A DNA stretch of 64,000 nucleotides from Micromonospora sp. PLK6-60 (GTDB taxonomy: Bacteria; Actinomycetota; Actinomycetes; Mycobacteriales; Micromonosporaceae): positions 360,955-424,954 of the forward strand of contig NZ_JAIOAA010000005.1 of assembly GCF_019890675.1 (NCBI RefSeq), in the 5' to 3' direction. Made by a program: the position numbers and the translations under genes. The notes below the pieces were generated by a model. The model saw only the letters and a program-made list of their open reading frames with translations, made no database searches and had not been told where the DNA came from. How positions within the stretch are numbered: position 1 is the first letter of the stretch; the number at the start of each line of letters is the position of its first letter. Positions 29,701-37,260 of the stretch are shown here, in pieces.

Positions 29701-30133
29701 CGAGGGAGAGCTCGGCGCCGAAGACGGTCGGCAGGTGCAGCGCGCGGGCCGCCTCGGCGAAGCGCACCACGCCGTAGAAGCCGTCGTGGTCGGTGACGGC
29801 GAGCGCGGTCAGCCCCAGCCGGGCGGCCTCCTCGGCCAACTCCTCCGGGTGGCTGGCCCCGTCGAGGAAGCTGAAGTTGGTGTGCGCGTGCAGCTCGGCG
29901 TAGGCGACGGTGTCGTCCGGGCGGTCCAGCTCGGGCGGCCGGTATTCCTGGCGCTTGCGACTCCAGGCCGGCGAGTCGCCGCCGTCAGCGTCGACCGCCA
30001 GCGGATCGACCACGTGCAGGTGCCGTTCCTCGCGGGCCCGCCCGTTCCCGCCCCGCGCCCGGTTGTCGGCAGGCCGGCCGGAGAGCACCCGCTCCAGCTC
30101 CGACCAGGGCAGCTTCGGGTTGTGGAAGCTCAT
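26747..30133 (-). CDS. dnaE2: Error-prone DNA polymerase III alpha subunit DnaE2
   Basis: SOS-induced replicative-type polymerase doing translesion synthesis with ImuB and ImuA'. 1128 residues: PHP domain ([15 protein letters not shown] at ~80), polymerase core with catalytic aspartates in [19 protein letters not shown], finger/thumb regions ([27 protein letters not shown] spans the start of the palm), helix-hairpin-helix and C-terminal OB fold ([14 protein letters not shown]). The start [19 protein letters not shown] is typical of actinobacterial DnaE2. Nine bases separate it from imuB. Confidence 0.96.
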   Translation of the reverse strand: [1128 protein letters not shown]

Positions 30134-30142
30134 CGGGACCGC

Positions 30143-31873
30143 TCAGTCATAGCTCGCCTCCACCAGCCAGCGACCGGCCTCGACGGCGAGCAGCAGGGCC
30201 GACCCGTCGGCCAGGCAGACCTGGAACCGGGCCCGGCGGCGGGCCTCGGCGGGCGCCCACCAGCGCTCGTCCACCGGCCACGGGCCGGCCCAGCCGACGA
30301 TCTCGGCCGGTCGGGCGGTGCCGACGACCAGCCGGGCCGGCGCGGCGCTCACCTGGAGCCGGGCGCTGACCGTGACCGGCTCGCCGGTGGCGTCGTGCAC
30401 GGTGGCGGGCAGCGGCTCGGGCAGCACCACGGCGGGCGCGGGCGGCGGGATCCGGCCGGGCCACGGCGGGCTCGGCGGGCTCGCCGACCGCGCCGCGCCG
30501 CCCGACCGCACCGCACCGTTCGACCGCGCCGCACCACCAGACCGCGCCGCACCACCCGACCGCGCCGCGCCGCCCGAGGACGCCGTGCCGTTCGAGGGTG
30601 CCGTGCCGTTCGAGGGTGCCGTGGCGGGCAGCGGTGGCGGGCCGGGGCGGGTCGGGAGCCGCTCGTCGCCCCACGGGACGAGGCGCACCTGGTCGGCCGG
30701 CGAGCGACCACCGCCGAGCACGGCGGTGACCACCGCCTCCGGCCCGAGGATGCCCTGCACCCGGCTCAACGCGCGGTGCGCCCGCTCGCGTTCCTCGCCC
30801 GCCTCGCCCCACAGCCCGGCCTGCAGGCCCGCCCGGGTGAGCACCCCGTCCGGCACCAACCGCAGCCGGACGATGCCCGCCGTCGGCCGGGCCGGACGGG
30901 CGCCGGACCGGCCGTTGCTGCCGGAGAGCCAGCCGTCGAGCTGCCAGCGGACCCGGTCGGCGATGGCCGTGACGGTCAGCAGCCCGTCGTGCCGCCAGAC
31001 CCGGTGCAGCTCCTGCCCGTGCGCGGTGACCGCCTCGATGCCGAGGCGGGTGCAGGCCAGGCCGTGCGCGGCGAGCCGCTCGTGCAGCCGCTCGGCCAGC
31101 GCCCGGGCGGCGAACGCCGCCGCGTCGACCCGGTCCAGCGGCTCGTCGTGGTCGGCGGTCACCGCCAGGTCGACCGGGGGTTGCCGGACGGCGAGCGGCC
31201 GGTGGTCCCGCCCCGCCGCGAGCCGGTGGGCGAGCGCACCGTCGAAGCCGAACCGGGCCAGCACGTCCCCGGCCGGCAGCGCGGCGAAGTCGCCCAGGCT
31301 ACCCACCCCGAGCCGGCGCAGCAGGTCGGTCAGGGCCGGCCGGCCGAGCGCCGCCACCGGCAGCCCGGCCAGGAACCGCGGGGTCCCGCCCGGCGGGACG
31401 ACCCGGCCCGTCCGCGCGGCCAGCCCCGCGGCGAAGACCCCGTCGGCGATCCCGACCTGACTCTCCACCGCGCACGCCTGGGCCACCTGCTCGATCAGGC
31501 GTTCGGCGGCCGCCTCCTCCCCGCCGAGATAGCGGCTGGGCCCCCGGGCGGCCAGCGCGCAGGCGCCGGGCCGGACCACCTCGACCCCGGCGGCCACCTC
31601 CTCCACCGCGGCGACCACCGGTTCGAAGGCCCGGGCGTCCCGGGCCGGATCGTGGTCGACGACGGTCAACTGCGGGCAACGCCCCTGGGCCTCCCGCCGG
31701 CGCAACCCCCGGCGGACCCCCTCGGCGCGGGCCCGCTCCGAGCAGGCCACCACCCGGTTGGCGTGCAGCACGGCGACCGCGTCGGTGGCCGGCACCCCGT
31801 CGACGATCTCGGCGGCGACGACCGGCCAGTCCGGGCACCAGAGCAGCAGGGTGCGTACCGGTGCGCCGGTCAT
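30143..31873 (-). CDS. imuB: ImuB: catalytically dead Y-family polymerase homologue
   Basis: 576 residues from the ATG at 31873, which overlaps the imuA' stop (ATGA). Y-family fold, but the metal-binding acids are lost: the DxD region of DinB is replaced by LLLWCPDWPV, and the SLDEA block reads ACALAARGPSRYLGG. Such ImuB proteins act as hubs linking DnaE2 to the beta clamp. After the polymerase-like part (~1-400) comes a Ser/Gly/Ala/Asn repeat linker (TAPSNG, GAARSG units), then a conserved ImuB C-terminal domain (LPEPLPATVHDATGEPV, GWAGPWPVDERWW). The linker repeats are unusually regular. Confidence 0.93.
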   Translation of the reverse strand: MTGAPVRTLLLWCPDWPVVAAEIVDGVPATDAVAVLHANRVVACSERARAEGVRRGLRRREAQGRCPQLTVVDHDPARDARAFEPVVAAVEEVAAGVEVVRPGACALAARGPSRYLGGEEAAAERLIEQVAQACAVESQVGIADGVFAAGLAARTGRVVPPGGTPRFLAGLPVAALGRPALTDLLRRLGVGSLGDFAALPAGDVLARFGFDGALAHRLAAGRDHRPLAVRQPPVDLAVTADHDEPLDRVDAAAFAARALAERLHERLAAHGLACTRLGIEAVTAHGQELHRVWRHDGLLTVTAIADRVRWQLDGWLSGSNGRSGARPARPTAGIVRLRLVPDGVLTRAGLQAGLWGEAGEERERAHRALSRVQGILGPEAVVTAVLGGGRSPADQVRLVPWGDERLPTRPGPPPLPATAPSNGTAPSNGTASSGGAARSGGAARSGGAARSNGAVRSGGAARSASPPSPPWPGRIPPPAPAVVLPEPLPATVHDATGEPVTVSARLQVSAAPARLVVGTARPAEIVGWAGPWPVDERWWAPAEARRRARFQVCLADGSALLLAVEAGRWLVEASYD

Positions 31874-32595
31874 GCCGAGCCGACCAGGGTCAACGCGCCC
31901 CGGCGGGACGGATCGGCGAGCCGGGCCGGCCGGGGGATCACCCGGGTGAGGGTGTTCCCGGGCAGCCAGACCTTGACCTCCTTGGGGCGGGCGGCGGCGC
32001 CACGCCCCCGGGCCGACACGGTGACCTCGCGGCGGCGCAGCCGGCCCCGGCCCGGCCCGAGCCCCTCCCAGACACCCCGGACCACCTGGAGCGTGACGTC
32101 CGCACCGTCCCACCGGCCGTACGGGACGAGCACGCTGCCGCGTTGCCGGGCCCGGGCGGCCAGCCGGGCCGCCACCGAGGCGGAGACGGTCGCCGGCACG
32201 GCGGTGACCACGACGTCCACCCCGTCGATCAGCGCGGCGACCACGGTCGGCCAGTCGGGACCCGGGTTCGGCACCAGGGCGAGCCGGTCCAGGGCGATGC
32301 CGGCCTCGGCGGCCGCGCCGGCGCCGAACGTGGGCACGCCCACCACGGCACACCACGAGCCGGCCCGGGACGCCTCGGCGAGCAGCGCCAGCACCAGCGA
32401 GGTGCCACCGCTGCGGCGCGGTTGCCCGGTGGCCACCGCGATGGTGCTGCCCCGGCGCAGGCCACGGTTGGGCAGCAGCCCGGTCAGCTCGGGTGCGACC
32501 GGTAGCACCCGGTGGCCGCCGGCCGGATCGGGTGCGCTCGCCGGACGCACCAGCGCGGCCAGTGCGGCGGAGCCGAGCACCATGCGGCCCGCCAT
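31870..32595 (-). CDS. imuA: ImuA' (RecA-fold accessory protein of DnaE2 mutagenesis)
   Basis: 241 residues. RecA-like but without a proper Walker A: LLPNRGLRRGSTIAVATGQPRRSGGTSL stands where the P-loop would be (given here as blocks GLRRGSTIAVATG and PRRSGGTSL). Central strand VDVVVTAVPATVSASVAARLAARARQRG. Gene order ahead of imuB and dnaE2 identifies it. It works with ImuB and DnaE2 in damage-induced mutagenesis. It overlaps imuB by 4 bp. Confidence 0.85.
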   Translation of the reverse strand: MAGRMVLGSAALAALVRPASAPDPAGGHRVLPVAPELTGLLPNRGLRRGSTIAVATGQPRRSGGTSLVLALLAEASRAGSWCAVVGVPTFGAGAAAEAGIALDRLALVPNPGPDWPTVVAALIDGVDVVVTAVPATVSASVAARLAARARQRGSVLVPYGRWDGADVTLQVVRGVWEGLGPGRGRLRRREVTVSARGRGAAARPKEVKVWLPGNTLTRVIPRPARLADPSRRGALTLVGSA

Positions 32596-32716
32596 CGGAC
32601 CAACCCCCCGTCGTGTTGCCGTGGGGGCGTACGCCCCCGGTCGTGCCTGTGCTGATGGTCGAGTGCGGCGTGACGTCCGGCCACCTGTCCTCCCGCCGGT
32701 GGCCGGACGCCACGGG

Positions 32717-33160
32717 TCAGGCGGCCAGCCCGTCGAGTGCCGGCTGGTGCGCCACGCCGAGCATGGCCTCCACCAGCGTCACGAACTCCTCGGCGGCGCG
32801 GAGCAGGTCGTCGGCCTCGCGGGCGGTGACCACGCGGGGGATGCCGGCCTCGGCGGCGGCCCGCTTGCCCGCGCCGGCGGAGAAGTAGCGGGCCCACTCG
32901 TCGAGCTCGGGGGCGACCGCGCAGAGCAGGACCCACACGCTGGTGATCCGGTTGCGCCGGGCGGGCGCCGGGCGGGCCCGGGCGGCGAGCACCGCGGCGG
33001 CGGCGCGCAGCGCGGCGAGGTGGGCGGCGGCGTACCGGAGACCGTCGGGGCCGGTCCGGGTGGCCTCGGCGAGCCCGTGCCGGGCGACCGCGAGCAGTTG
33101 GGCGGGGGTGCGGTGCGGCAGCACGTGCGCGGGCACCGTCGGCGCCGGACTGGTCGGCAT
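32717..33160 (-). CDS. SAV_6107-family HEPN domain protein
   Basis: 147 residues from the ATG at 33160, with GGAGGAG ten bases upstream. All-helical: HRTPAQLLAVARHGLAEA, LRYAAAHLAALRAAAAVLAARARP, WARYFSAGAGKRAAAEAG. The HEPN-type pattern and the location directly before imuA'-imuB-dnaE2 match the actinobacterial SAV_6107 family. The role is unknown; HEPN folds are often nucleases or binding modules, but the classic RxxxxH motif is not evident here. First gene of the SOS cassette. Confidence 0.8.
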   Translation of the reverse strand: MPTSPAPTVPAHVLPHRTPAQLLAVARHGLAEATRTGPDGLRYAAAHLAALRAAAAVLAARARPAPARRNRITSVWVLLCAVAPELDEWARYFSAGAGKRAAAEAGIPRVVTAREADDLLRAAEEFVTLVEAMLGVAHQPALDGLAA

Positions 33161-33266
33161 GGCTGTCTCCTCCACGTGGCCGGGTCGGGCGCGTCGGCGA
33201 CGGACCGGAGTCCGCCGGGCGGCGCGCCCGGGGCGGGTGGTGCGGAGGAAGACGCACCGGGTGGTG

Positions 33267-33309
33267 GCCGGCCGGGTGTGGACGCTTCCCCACACCACAC
33301 CCGGCCGGC
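33267..33309. terminator. 15-bp perfect hairpin in the SOS-cassette leader
   Basis: Arms 33267-33281 (GCCGGCCGGGTGTGG) and 33295-33309 pair exactly around a 13-base loop. It lies between the LexA box and the HEPN gene, ~110 bp before the start codon, so it would be transcribed in the leader of the minus-strand operon. No T-tract. Confidence 0.65.
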
Positions 33310-33491
33310 GTACCGGCGGGTCCGTCGTCCGCCGCCCGGGGGTCGGTGGGCGGCGGACGACGGTCCTGCCTGACGGGAACCGGGCTCGCGACTGCCCGGT
33401 GCCCCGGCGCGGTCCGCGGAACCGCGCCTCCCGGGAGCCGGCGCCGCGAAACACCGCTCCCGGAGATCATTGGAACGAGCGTACGACTCAA

Positions 33492-33507
33492 TCGAACACT
33501 CGTTCTA
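33492..33507 (-). promoter_or_regulatory. LexA/SOS box
   Basis: TCGAAC-ACTC-GTTCTA matches the actinobacterial and Gram-positive LexA consensus (TCGAAC-N4-GTTCGA) at 11 of 12 arm positions. On the minus strand it overlaps a plausible -35 (TTCGAT), with CAATGAT 18 bp further as -10. It therefore most likely controls the HEPN-imuA'-imuB-dnaE2 operon, with a ~300-bp leader. Confidence 0.85.
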
Positions 33508-33693
33508 ACTACCGCTGACAGTACACCTCCCCACCGACAAAAACGCAACGTGTGGCGGGCGGCGCGTCCGACGAAAATGCCCCGGCGGGCCCCGGAACTT
33601 CTCAGCCCGCACACAGGGCCGGCAAAGCCGGCGCGGAGGTCCGCCGCGCAGGGTGGTGGTCATGACCGTCAGTCGTACCCGGAAGACCCGCCG

Positions 33694-35091
33694 GTGACCG
33701 CCGCCGTCGCGGACCGGCGCGCCCCGCACCGCCCGCCCGCCGCCGCGCCCGGCTGGTGGGCGGACCTGGTGGGCAGCGCCGCCGCGCTCAGCCTGCTGGT
33801 GGTCACCGCGCTCTGGACCGCCGACCGGGGAGTGCAGGAACTGGTCGCCGGCGTCGCCACCGGCCTGACCTCGCTGGGGCGGCTCACCGGCCTGCTCAGC
33901 GCCGACCTGATGCTCATCCAGGTGGTGCTGATGGCCCGGGTGCCGCTGATCGAGCGGCGCTTCGGGCAGGACCGGATCGCCCGCTGGCACCGGCTCGCCG
34001 GCTTCGCCTCCTTCCACCTGCTGCTCGCGCACGTCGCGCTGACCACCCTCGGGTACGCCGGCACCGCCCGGCAGAACCCGCTCGCGCAGGCGTGGCTGCT
34101 GGTCACCGCGTACCCGGGGATGCTGCTGGCCACCGCGGCGCTGGCGCTGCTGGTCCTGGTGGTGGTCACCTCGGTCCGGGCGGCCCGGCGGCGGCTGCGC
34201 TACGAGTCCTGGCACCTGCTGCACCTGTACGCGTACCTGGGCATCGCGCTGGCGCTGCCGCACCAGCTCTGGACCGGCGCCGACCTCGTCGGCTCGCCGG
34301 TCGCCCGGGCCTACTGGTGGACGGTGTACCTGCTGGCGCTGGCCAGCGTGCTGGTGTACCGGCTGGGCCTGCCGGCCTGGCGCTCGCTGCGGCACCGGGT
34401 GGAGGTGGCCGCGGTGGTCCCCGAGGCGCCCGGCGTCACCTCCGTCTGGCTGCGCGGACGGCACCTGCACCGGCTGCCGGTACGGGCCGGGCAGTTCCTC
34501 AACTGGCGGTTCCTGGCCGGCCCCGGCTGGTCCCGGGCGCACCCGTACTCGCTGTCCGCGCCGCCCTCGGGCGACCTGATGCGGATCACGGTCAAGGACC
34601 TCGGCGACGGCACCTCCCGGGTGGCCACCCTGCGCCCCGGCACGAAGGTGCTGATCGAGGGGCCGTACGGGCGGTTGACCGGGGAGCACTGGCGCGGCGG
34701 CGGGGTGACCATGTTCGCCTGCGGCGTCGGCATCACCCCGCTGCTGGCGCTGCTCTGGGAGCTGCCGTACGCCCCGGGGCGGGCGGTGCTGCTCTACCGC
34801 GCGCGTACCCCGCGGGAGCTGGCCTTCGCCGCCGAGCTGGACCGGCTGGCCGCCGCGCGCGGGCTGGTCGTGCACCACCTGGTCGGGCCGCGCGGGCGGC
34901 GGCCGTCCTGGCTGCCGGCGTACGCCGAGGGGCTGACCGACGCCGAGGCGTTGCGCCGGCTGTCGCCGGACATCGCCGGCCACGACGTCTACCTCTGCGG
35001 CCCGGACGGCTGGGTCGACGCCGTCCGCACCGCGACCCGGGCCGCCGGCGTGCCCGACGCGCACGTCCACCACGAGAAGTTCGCCTGGTGA
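33694..35091 (+). CDS. Ferric-reductase-like transmembrane flavin/NAD(P)H oxidoreductase
   Basis: 465 residues from a GTG at 33694. N-terminal half: about six transmembrane helices with haem-type histidines (WHRLAGFASFHLLLAHVAL; YESWHLLHLYAYLGIALALPH). C-terminal half: FAD domain (AHPYSLSAPPSGDLMR) and NAD(P)-binding domain (ACGVGITPLLALLWE; YLCGPDGWVDAVR). It carries electrons from cytoplasmic NAD(P)H across the membrane. The next two genes encode an FMN-binding exported protein and ApbE, so the acceptor is probably covalently bound FMN outside the membrane. An 11-codon ORF (33662-33697) ends in the GTGA of this start. Confidence 0.87.
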   Translation: MTAAVADRRAPHRPPAAAPGWWADLVGSAAALSLLVVTALWTADRGVQELVAGVATGLTSLGRLTGLLSADLMLIQVVLMARVPLIERRFGQDRIARWHRLAGFASFHLLLAHVALTTLGYAGTARQNPLAQAWLLVTAYPGMLLATAALALLVLVVVTSVRAARRRLRYESWHLLHLYAYLGIALALPHQLWTGADLVGSPVARAYWWTVYLLALASVLVYRLGLPAWRSLRHRVEVAAVVPEAPGVTSVWLRGRHLHRLPVRAGQFLNWRFLAGPGWSRAHPYSLSAPPSGDLMRITVKDLGDGTSRVATLRPGTKVLIEGPYGRLTGEHWRGGGVTMFACGVGITPLLALLWELPYAPGRAVLLYRARTPRELAFAAELDRLAAARGLVVHHLVGPRGRRPSWLPAYAEGLTDAEALRRLSPDIAGHDVYLCGPDGWVDAVRTATRAAGVPDAHVHHEKFAW

Positions 35092-35111
35092 CGGGCGGGA
35101 AGGACGGATCC

Positions 35112-35615
35112 ATGCGACGGATCACCCTCTGGCTGCTGTCCACGGTCGCCGCCGTGGTGCTGCTGTTCAGCTACCGGACCAGCACGATGGGGCCGGGCGG
35201 GGCGGGCGGCGCGGTCGCCGCCGGCTCCGACGGCACGGCCAGCGCACCGTGGGGCGCGACCGACGACGGCGCGACCGGCGCGGACCCGTCGTCCGGCGGC
35301 TCCTCGTCCGGCGGCTCCTCGTCGGGCTCGTCGTCCGGCGGCACAGTCACCGGGTCGGTGGCGCAGACCCGGTGGGGACCGGTGCAGGTCCGGATCACCG
35401 TCTCCGGCGGGAAGATCACCGACGTCACGGCGGTGCGGGTGCCCGACGGCAACTTCCGGGACCAGCAGATCAACGACTACGCGGTGCCGATCCTGCGGCA
35501 GGAGGCCATCGCCGCGCAGAGCGCGCAGATCGACACGGTCTCCGGCGCCACCGTCACCAGCGACGGCTACCGCGAGTCCCTGCAGGCCGCGATCGACGCG
35601 GCGCACCTGAAGTGA
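35112..35615 (+). CDS. Exported FMN-binding domain protein (ApbE substrate)
   Basis: 167 residues. N-terminal signal/anchor (MRRITLWLLSTVAAVVLLF), then a Gly/Ser-rich linker of ~50 residues (SSGGSSSGG), then an FMN-binding domain as in NqrC/RnfG. The flavinylation motif DTVSGATVTSDGY is present; Thr147 (or Thr149) is the likely residue that receives FMN through a phosphoester bond. The apbE gene follows 7 bp later. It likely accepts electrons from the preceding membrane reductase at the outer face. Confidence 0.88.
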   Translation: MRRITLWLLSTVAAVVLLFSYRTSTMGPGGAGGAVAAGSDGTASAPWGATDDGATGADPSSGGSSSGGSSSGSSSGGTVTGSVAQTRWGPVQVRITVSGGKITDVTAVRVPDGNFRDQQINDYAVPILRQEAIAAQSAQIDTVSGATVTSDGYRESLQAAIDAAHLK

Positions 35616-35622
35616 GGACGCG

Positions 35623-36429
35623 ATGACCACGACCATAGACCTCGACCGGCGGGCCTGGGTGCTCCAGGTGATGGGGCTGCCGGTCAGCGCGCACCTGCGC
35701 GGCCCCGAGGCGCACACGGACGCGGTGGCCGAGCGGGTGGAGCGGTTCTTCGCCGAGCTGCGCGAGGTGGACGCGGTGTTCAGCACGTACCGGCCGGACA
35801 GCGAGATCGGCCGGCTGGGCGGGGCCGCCCCCGACCCGGCCACCGCCACGCCGGCGGTGCGCGAGGTGGCGCGGCGCTGCGACGAGGCCCGGGCGCGCAC
35901 CGGCGGCTGGTTCGACGCCCGCCGCCTGCCGCTGCCCGGCGGTGGTCTCGGCTACGACCCGTCCGGGCTGGTCAAGGGCTGGGCGGTGGAGCGGGCCGCG
36001 CGGTGGCTCACCGACCTGCCGGGGCACGACCTGTGCCTGAACGCGGGAGGCGACGTGCTGCTGCGCACCACGCCGGGCCGGCCGGCCTGGCGGGTCGGCG
36101 TCGAGGACCCCGCCCGCCCCGACCGGCTGCTCGACGTGCTGGAGCTGACCCACGGCGCGGTCGCCACCTCCGGGACCGCGCGGCGCGGCGCGCACATCAC
36201 CGATCCCCGCTCCGGCCGGCCCGCGCAGGCCGTCCGGTCGGTCACCGTGGTCGGCCCCGAGCTGCTCTGGGCCGACGTGTACGCCACCGCGGCGGTCGCC
36301 CGCGGCGCCGACGCGCTCGACTGGCTGGCCGCCCTCGACGGGTACGCCGCCCTGCTGGTGGACGCCGCCGGCCGGACCCGGACCACCCCGGCCTGGCCCG
36401 GCCACCGGCCGGCGGCCCGCGCCGCGTAG
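35623..36429 (+). CDS. apbE: FAD:protein FMN transferase
   Basis: 268 residues. ApbE family: VLQVMGLPVSAHL near the start, GYDPSGLVKGWAVERAA and LCLNAGGDVLLR in the middle, and the Mg site ADVYATAAVARGADAL. It moves FMN from FAD to Thr in exported proteins. No clear signal peptide or lipobox, so the site of action (cytoplasm, or exported by another route) is open. Its substrate is almost certainly the product of the gene just upstream. Confidence 0.92.
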   Translation: MTTTIDLDRRAWVLQVMGLPVSAHLRGPEAHTDAVAERVERFFAELREVDAVFSTYRPDSEIGRLGGAAPDPATATPAVREVARRCDEARARTGGWFDARRLPLPGGGLGYDPSGLVKGWAVERAARWLTDLPGHDLCLNAGGDVLLRTTPGRPAWRVGVEDPARPDRLLDVLELTHGAVATSGTARRGAHITDPRSGRPAQAVRSVTVVGPELLWADVYATAAVARGADALDWLAALDGYAALLVDAAGRTRTTPAWPGHRPAARAA

Positions 36430-36496
36430 CCGGGTAGGGGACGGCAGCCGGGCCCGGGACTACCGTGGGCCACGTTTCCCCAGAGGCGCAGGAGGA

Positions 36497-37222
36497 ATGC
36501 CGGTGGACAGCGGTGGCATCGACAAGCGGCGGCTCTACGAGCTGCTCTGGGTCGCCCCCGCCGGGCCGCGGCGCGGGCCGCGCCCCGCCTTCACCCTGGC
36601 GGCCATCGCCCGGGCCGGCATCGCCATCGCCGACACCGACGGGCTGGACGGGCTCACCATGCAGCGGGTCGCCGAGTCGCTCGAGGTCACCAAGATGGCG
36701 CTCTACCGGTACGTGCCGGGGCGGGCCGAACTGGTCGCGCTGATGCTGGAGACGGCGATCGGCGAGCCCGGACCCCCGCCCACCGGGGTGGACTGGCGGG
36801 GGCAGTTGGACGACTGGACCCGGCAGATGTACGACCGGTTCCGCCGCCACCCGTGGGCGCACGCGGCCACCGTCGCCCCCCGGGTGCCCGGGCCGAACGA
36901 GCTGGCCTGGCTGGAACGGGTGGTGGCCGCCCTCGCCGACACCGGGCTGACCGGCGGCGAACGGCTCGACGTCGCGGTGCTCCTGCTCGGCCACGCCCGC
37001 AACCTGGCCCAGCACGCGTCGGCCGGCCCGGCGGGGCAGGGCCGGGAGGCCGCCTTCACCGTACTGGTACGCGGCCGGGAGGACCGCTACCCGGCACTGG
37101 ACGCCGCGCTGCGCCCGGCCGCGGCCGGGACCGTCGGCGACCCGACCCTGGACTTCGGCCTGGCCCGCATCCTCGACGGCATCGCGGTGCTGATCGCCAC
37201 CCGCGCCACCGGCGTGGGCTGA
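36497..37222 (+). CDS. TetR/AcrR-family transcriptional regulator
   Basis: 241 residues, ATG after GGAGGA. N-terminal HTH: AAIARAGIAIADTDGLDGLTMQ / RVAESLEVTKMALYRYVPGR, the usual TetR helix 1-3 pattern with the LYRYV recognition helix. The C-terminal half (TetR_C type) binds ligand; ligand unknown. About 30 residues precede the HTH. It could regulate itself and the flanking carotenoid or flavin genes, but no operator was identified. Confidence 0.87.
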   Translation: MPVDSGGIDKRRLYELLWVAPAGPRRGPRPAFTLAAIARAGIAIADTDGLDGLTMQRVAESLEVTKMALYRYVPGRAELVALMLETAIGEPGPPPTGVDWRGQLDDWTRQMYDRFRRHPWAHAATVAPRVPGPNELAWLERVVAALADTGLTGGERLDVAVLLLGHARNLAQHASAGPAGQGREAAFTVLVRGREDRYPALDAALRPAAAGTVGDPTLDFGLARILDGIAVLIATRATGVG

Positions 37223-37260
37223 CCGCACGGCCCCGGGACGCGCCGGGGAGAATGGCCGGT

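Noticed and set aside
32779..33300. Alternative ORF overlapping the HEPN gene
   Set aside because: Pro/Ala/Ser-rich shadow; the HEPN frame has the ribosome site and family similarity.
26570..33373. A 2267-codon open frame on the plus strand opposite dnaE2-imuB-imuA'
   Set aside because: It is a GC-rich antisense shadow: the minus strand carries three clear families with correct motifs, and the plus-strand translation is Arg/Pro/Gly-rich with no domain.
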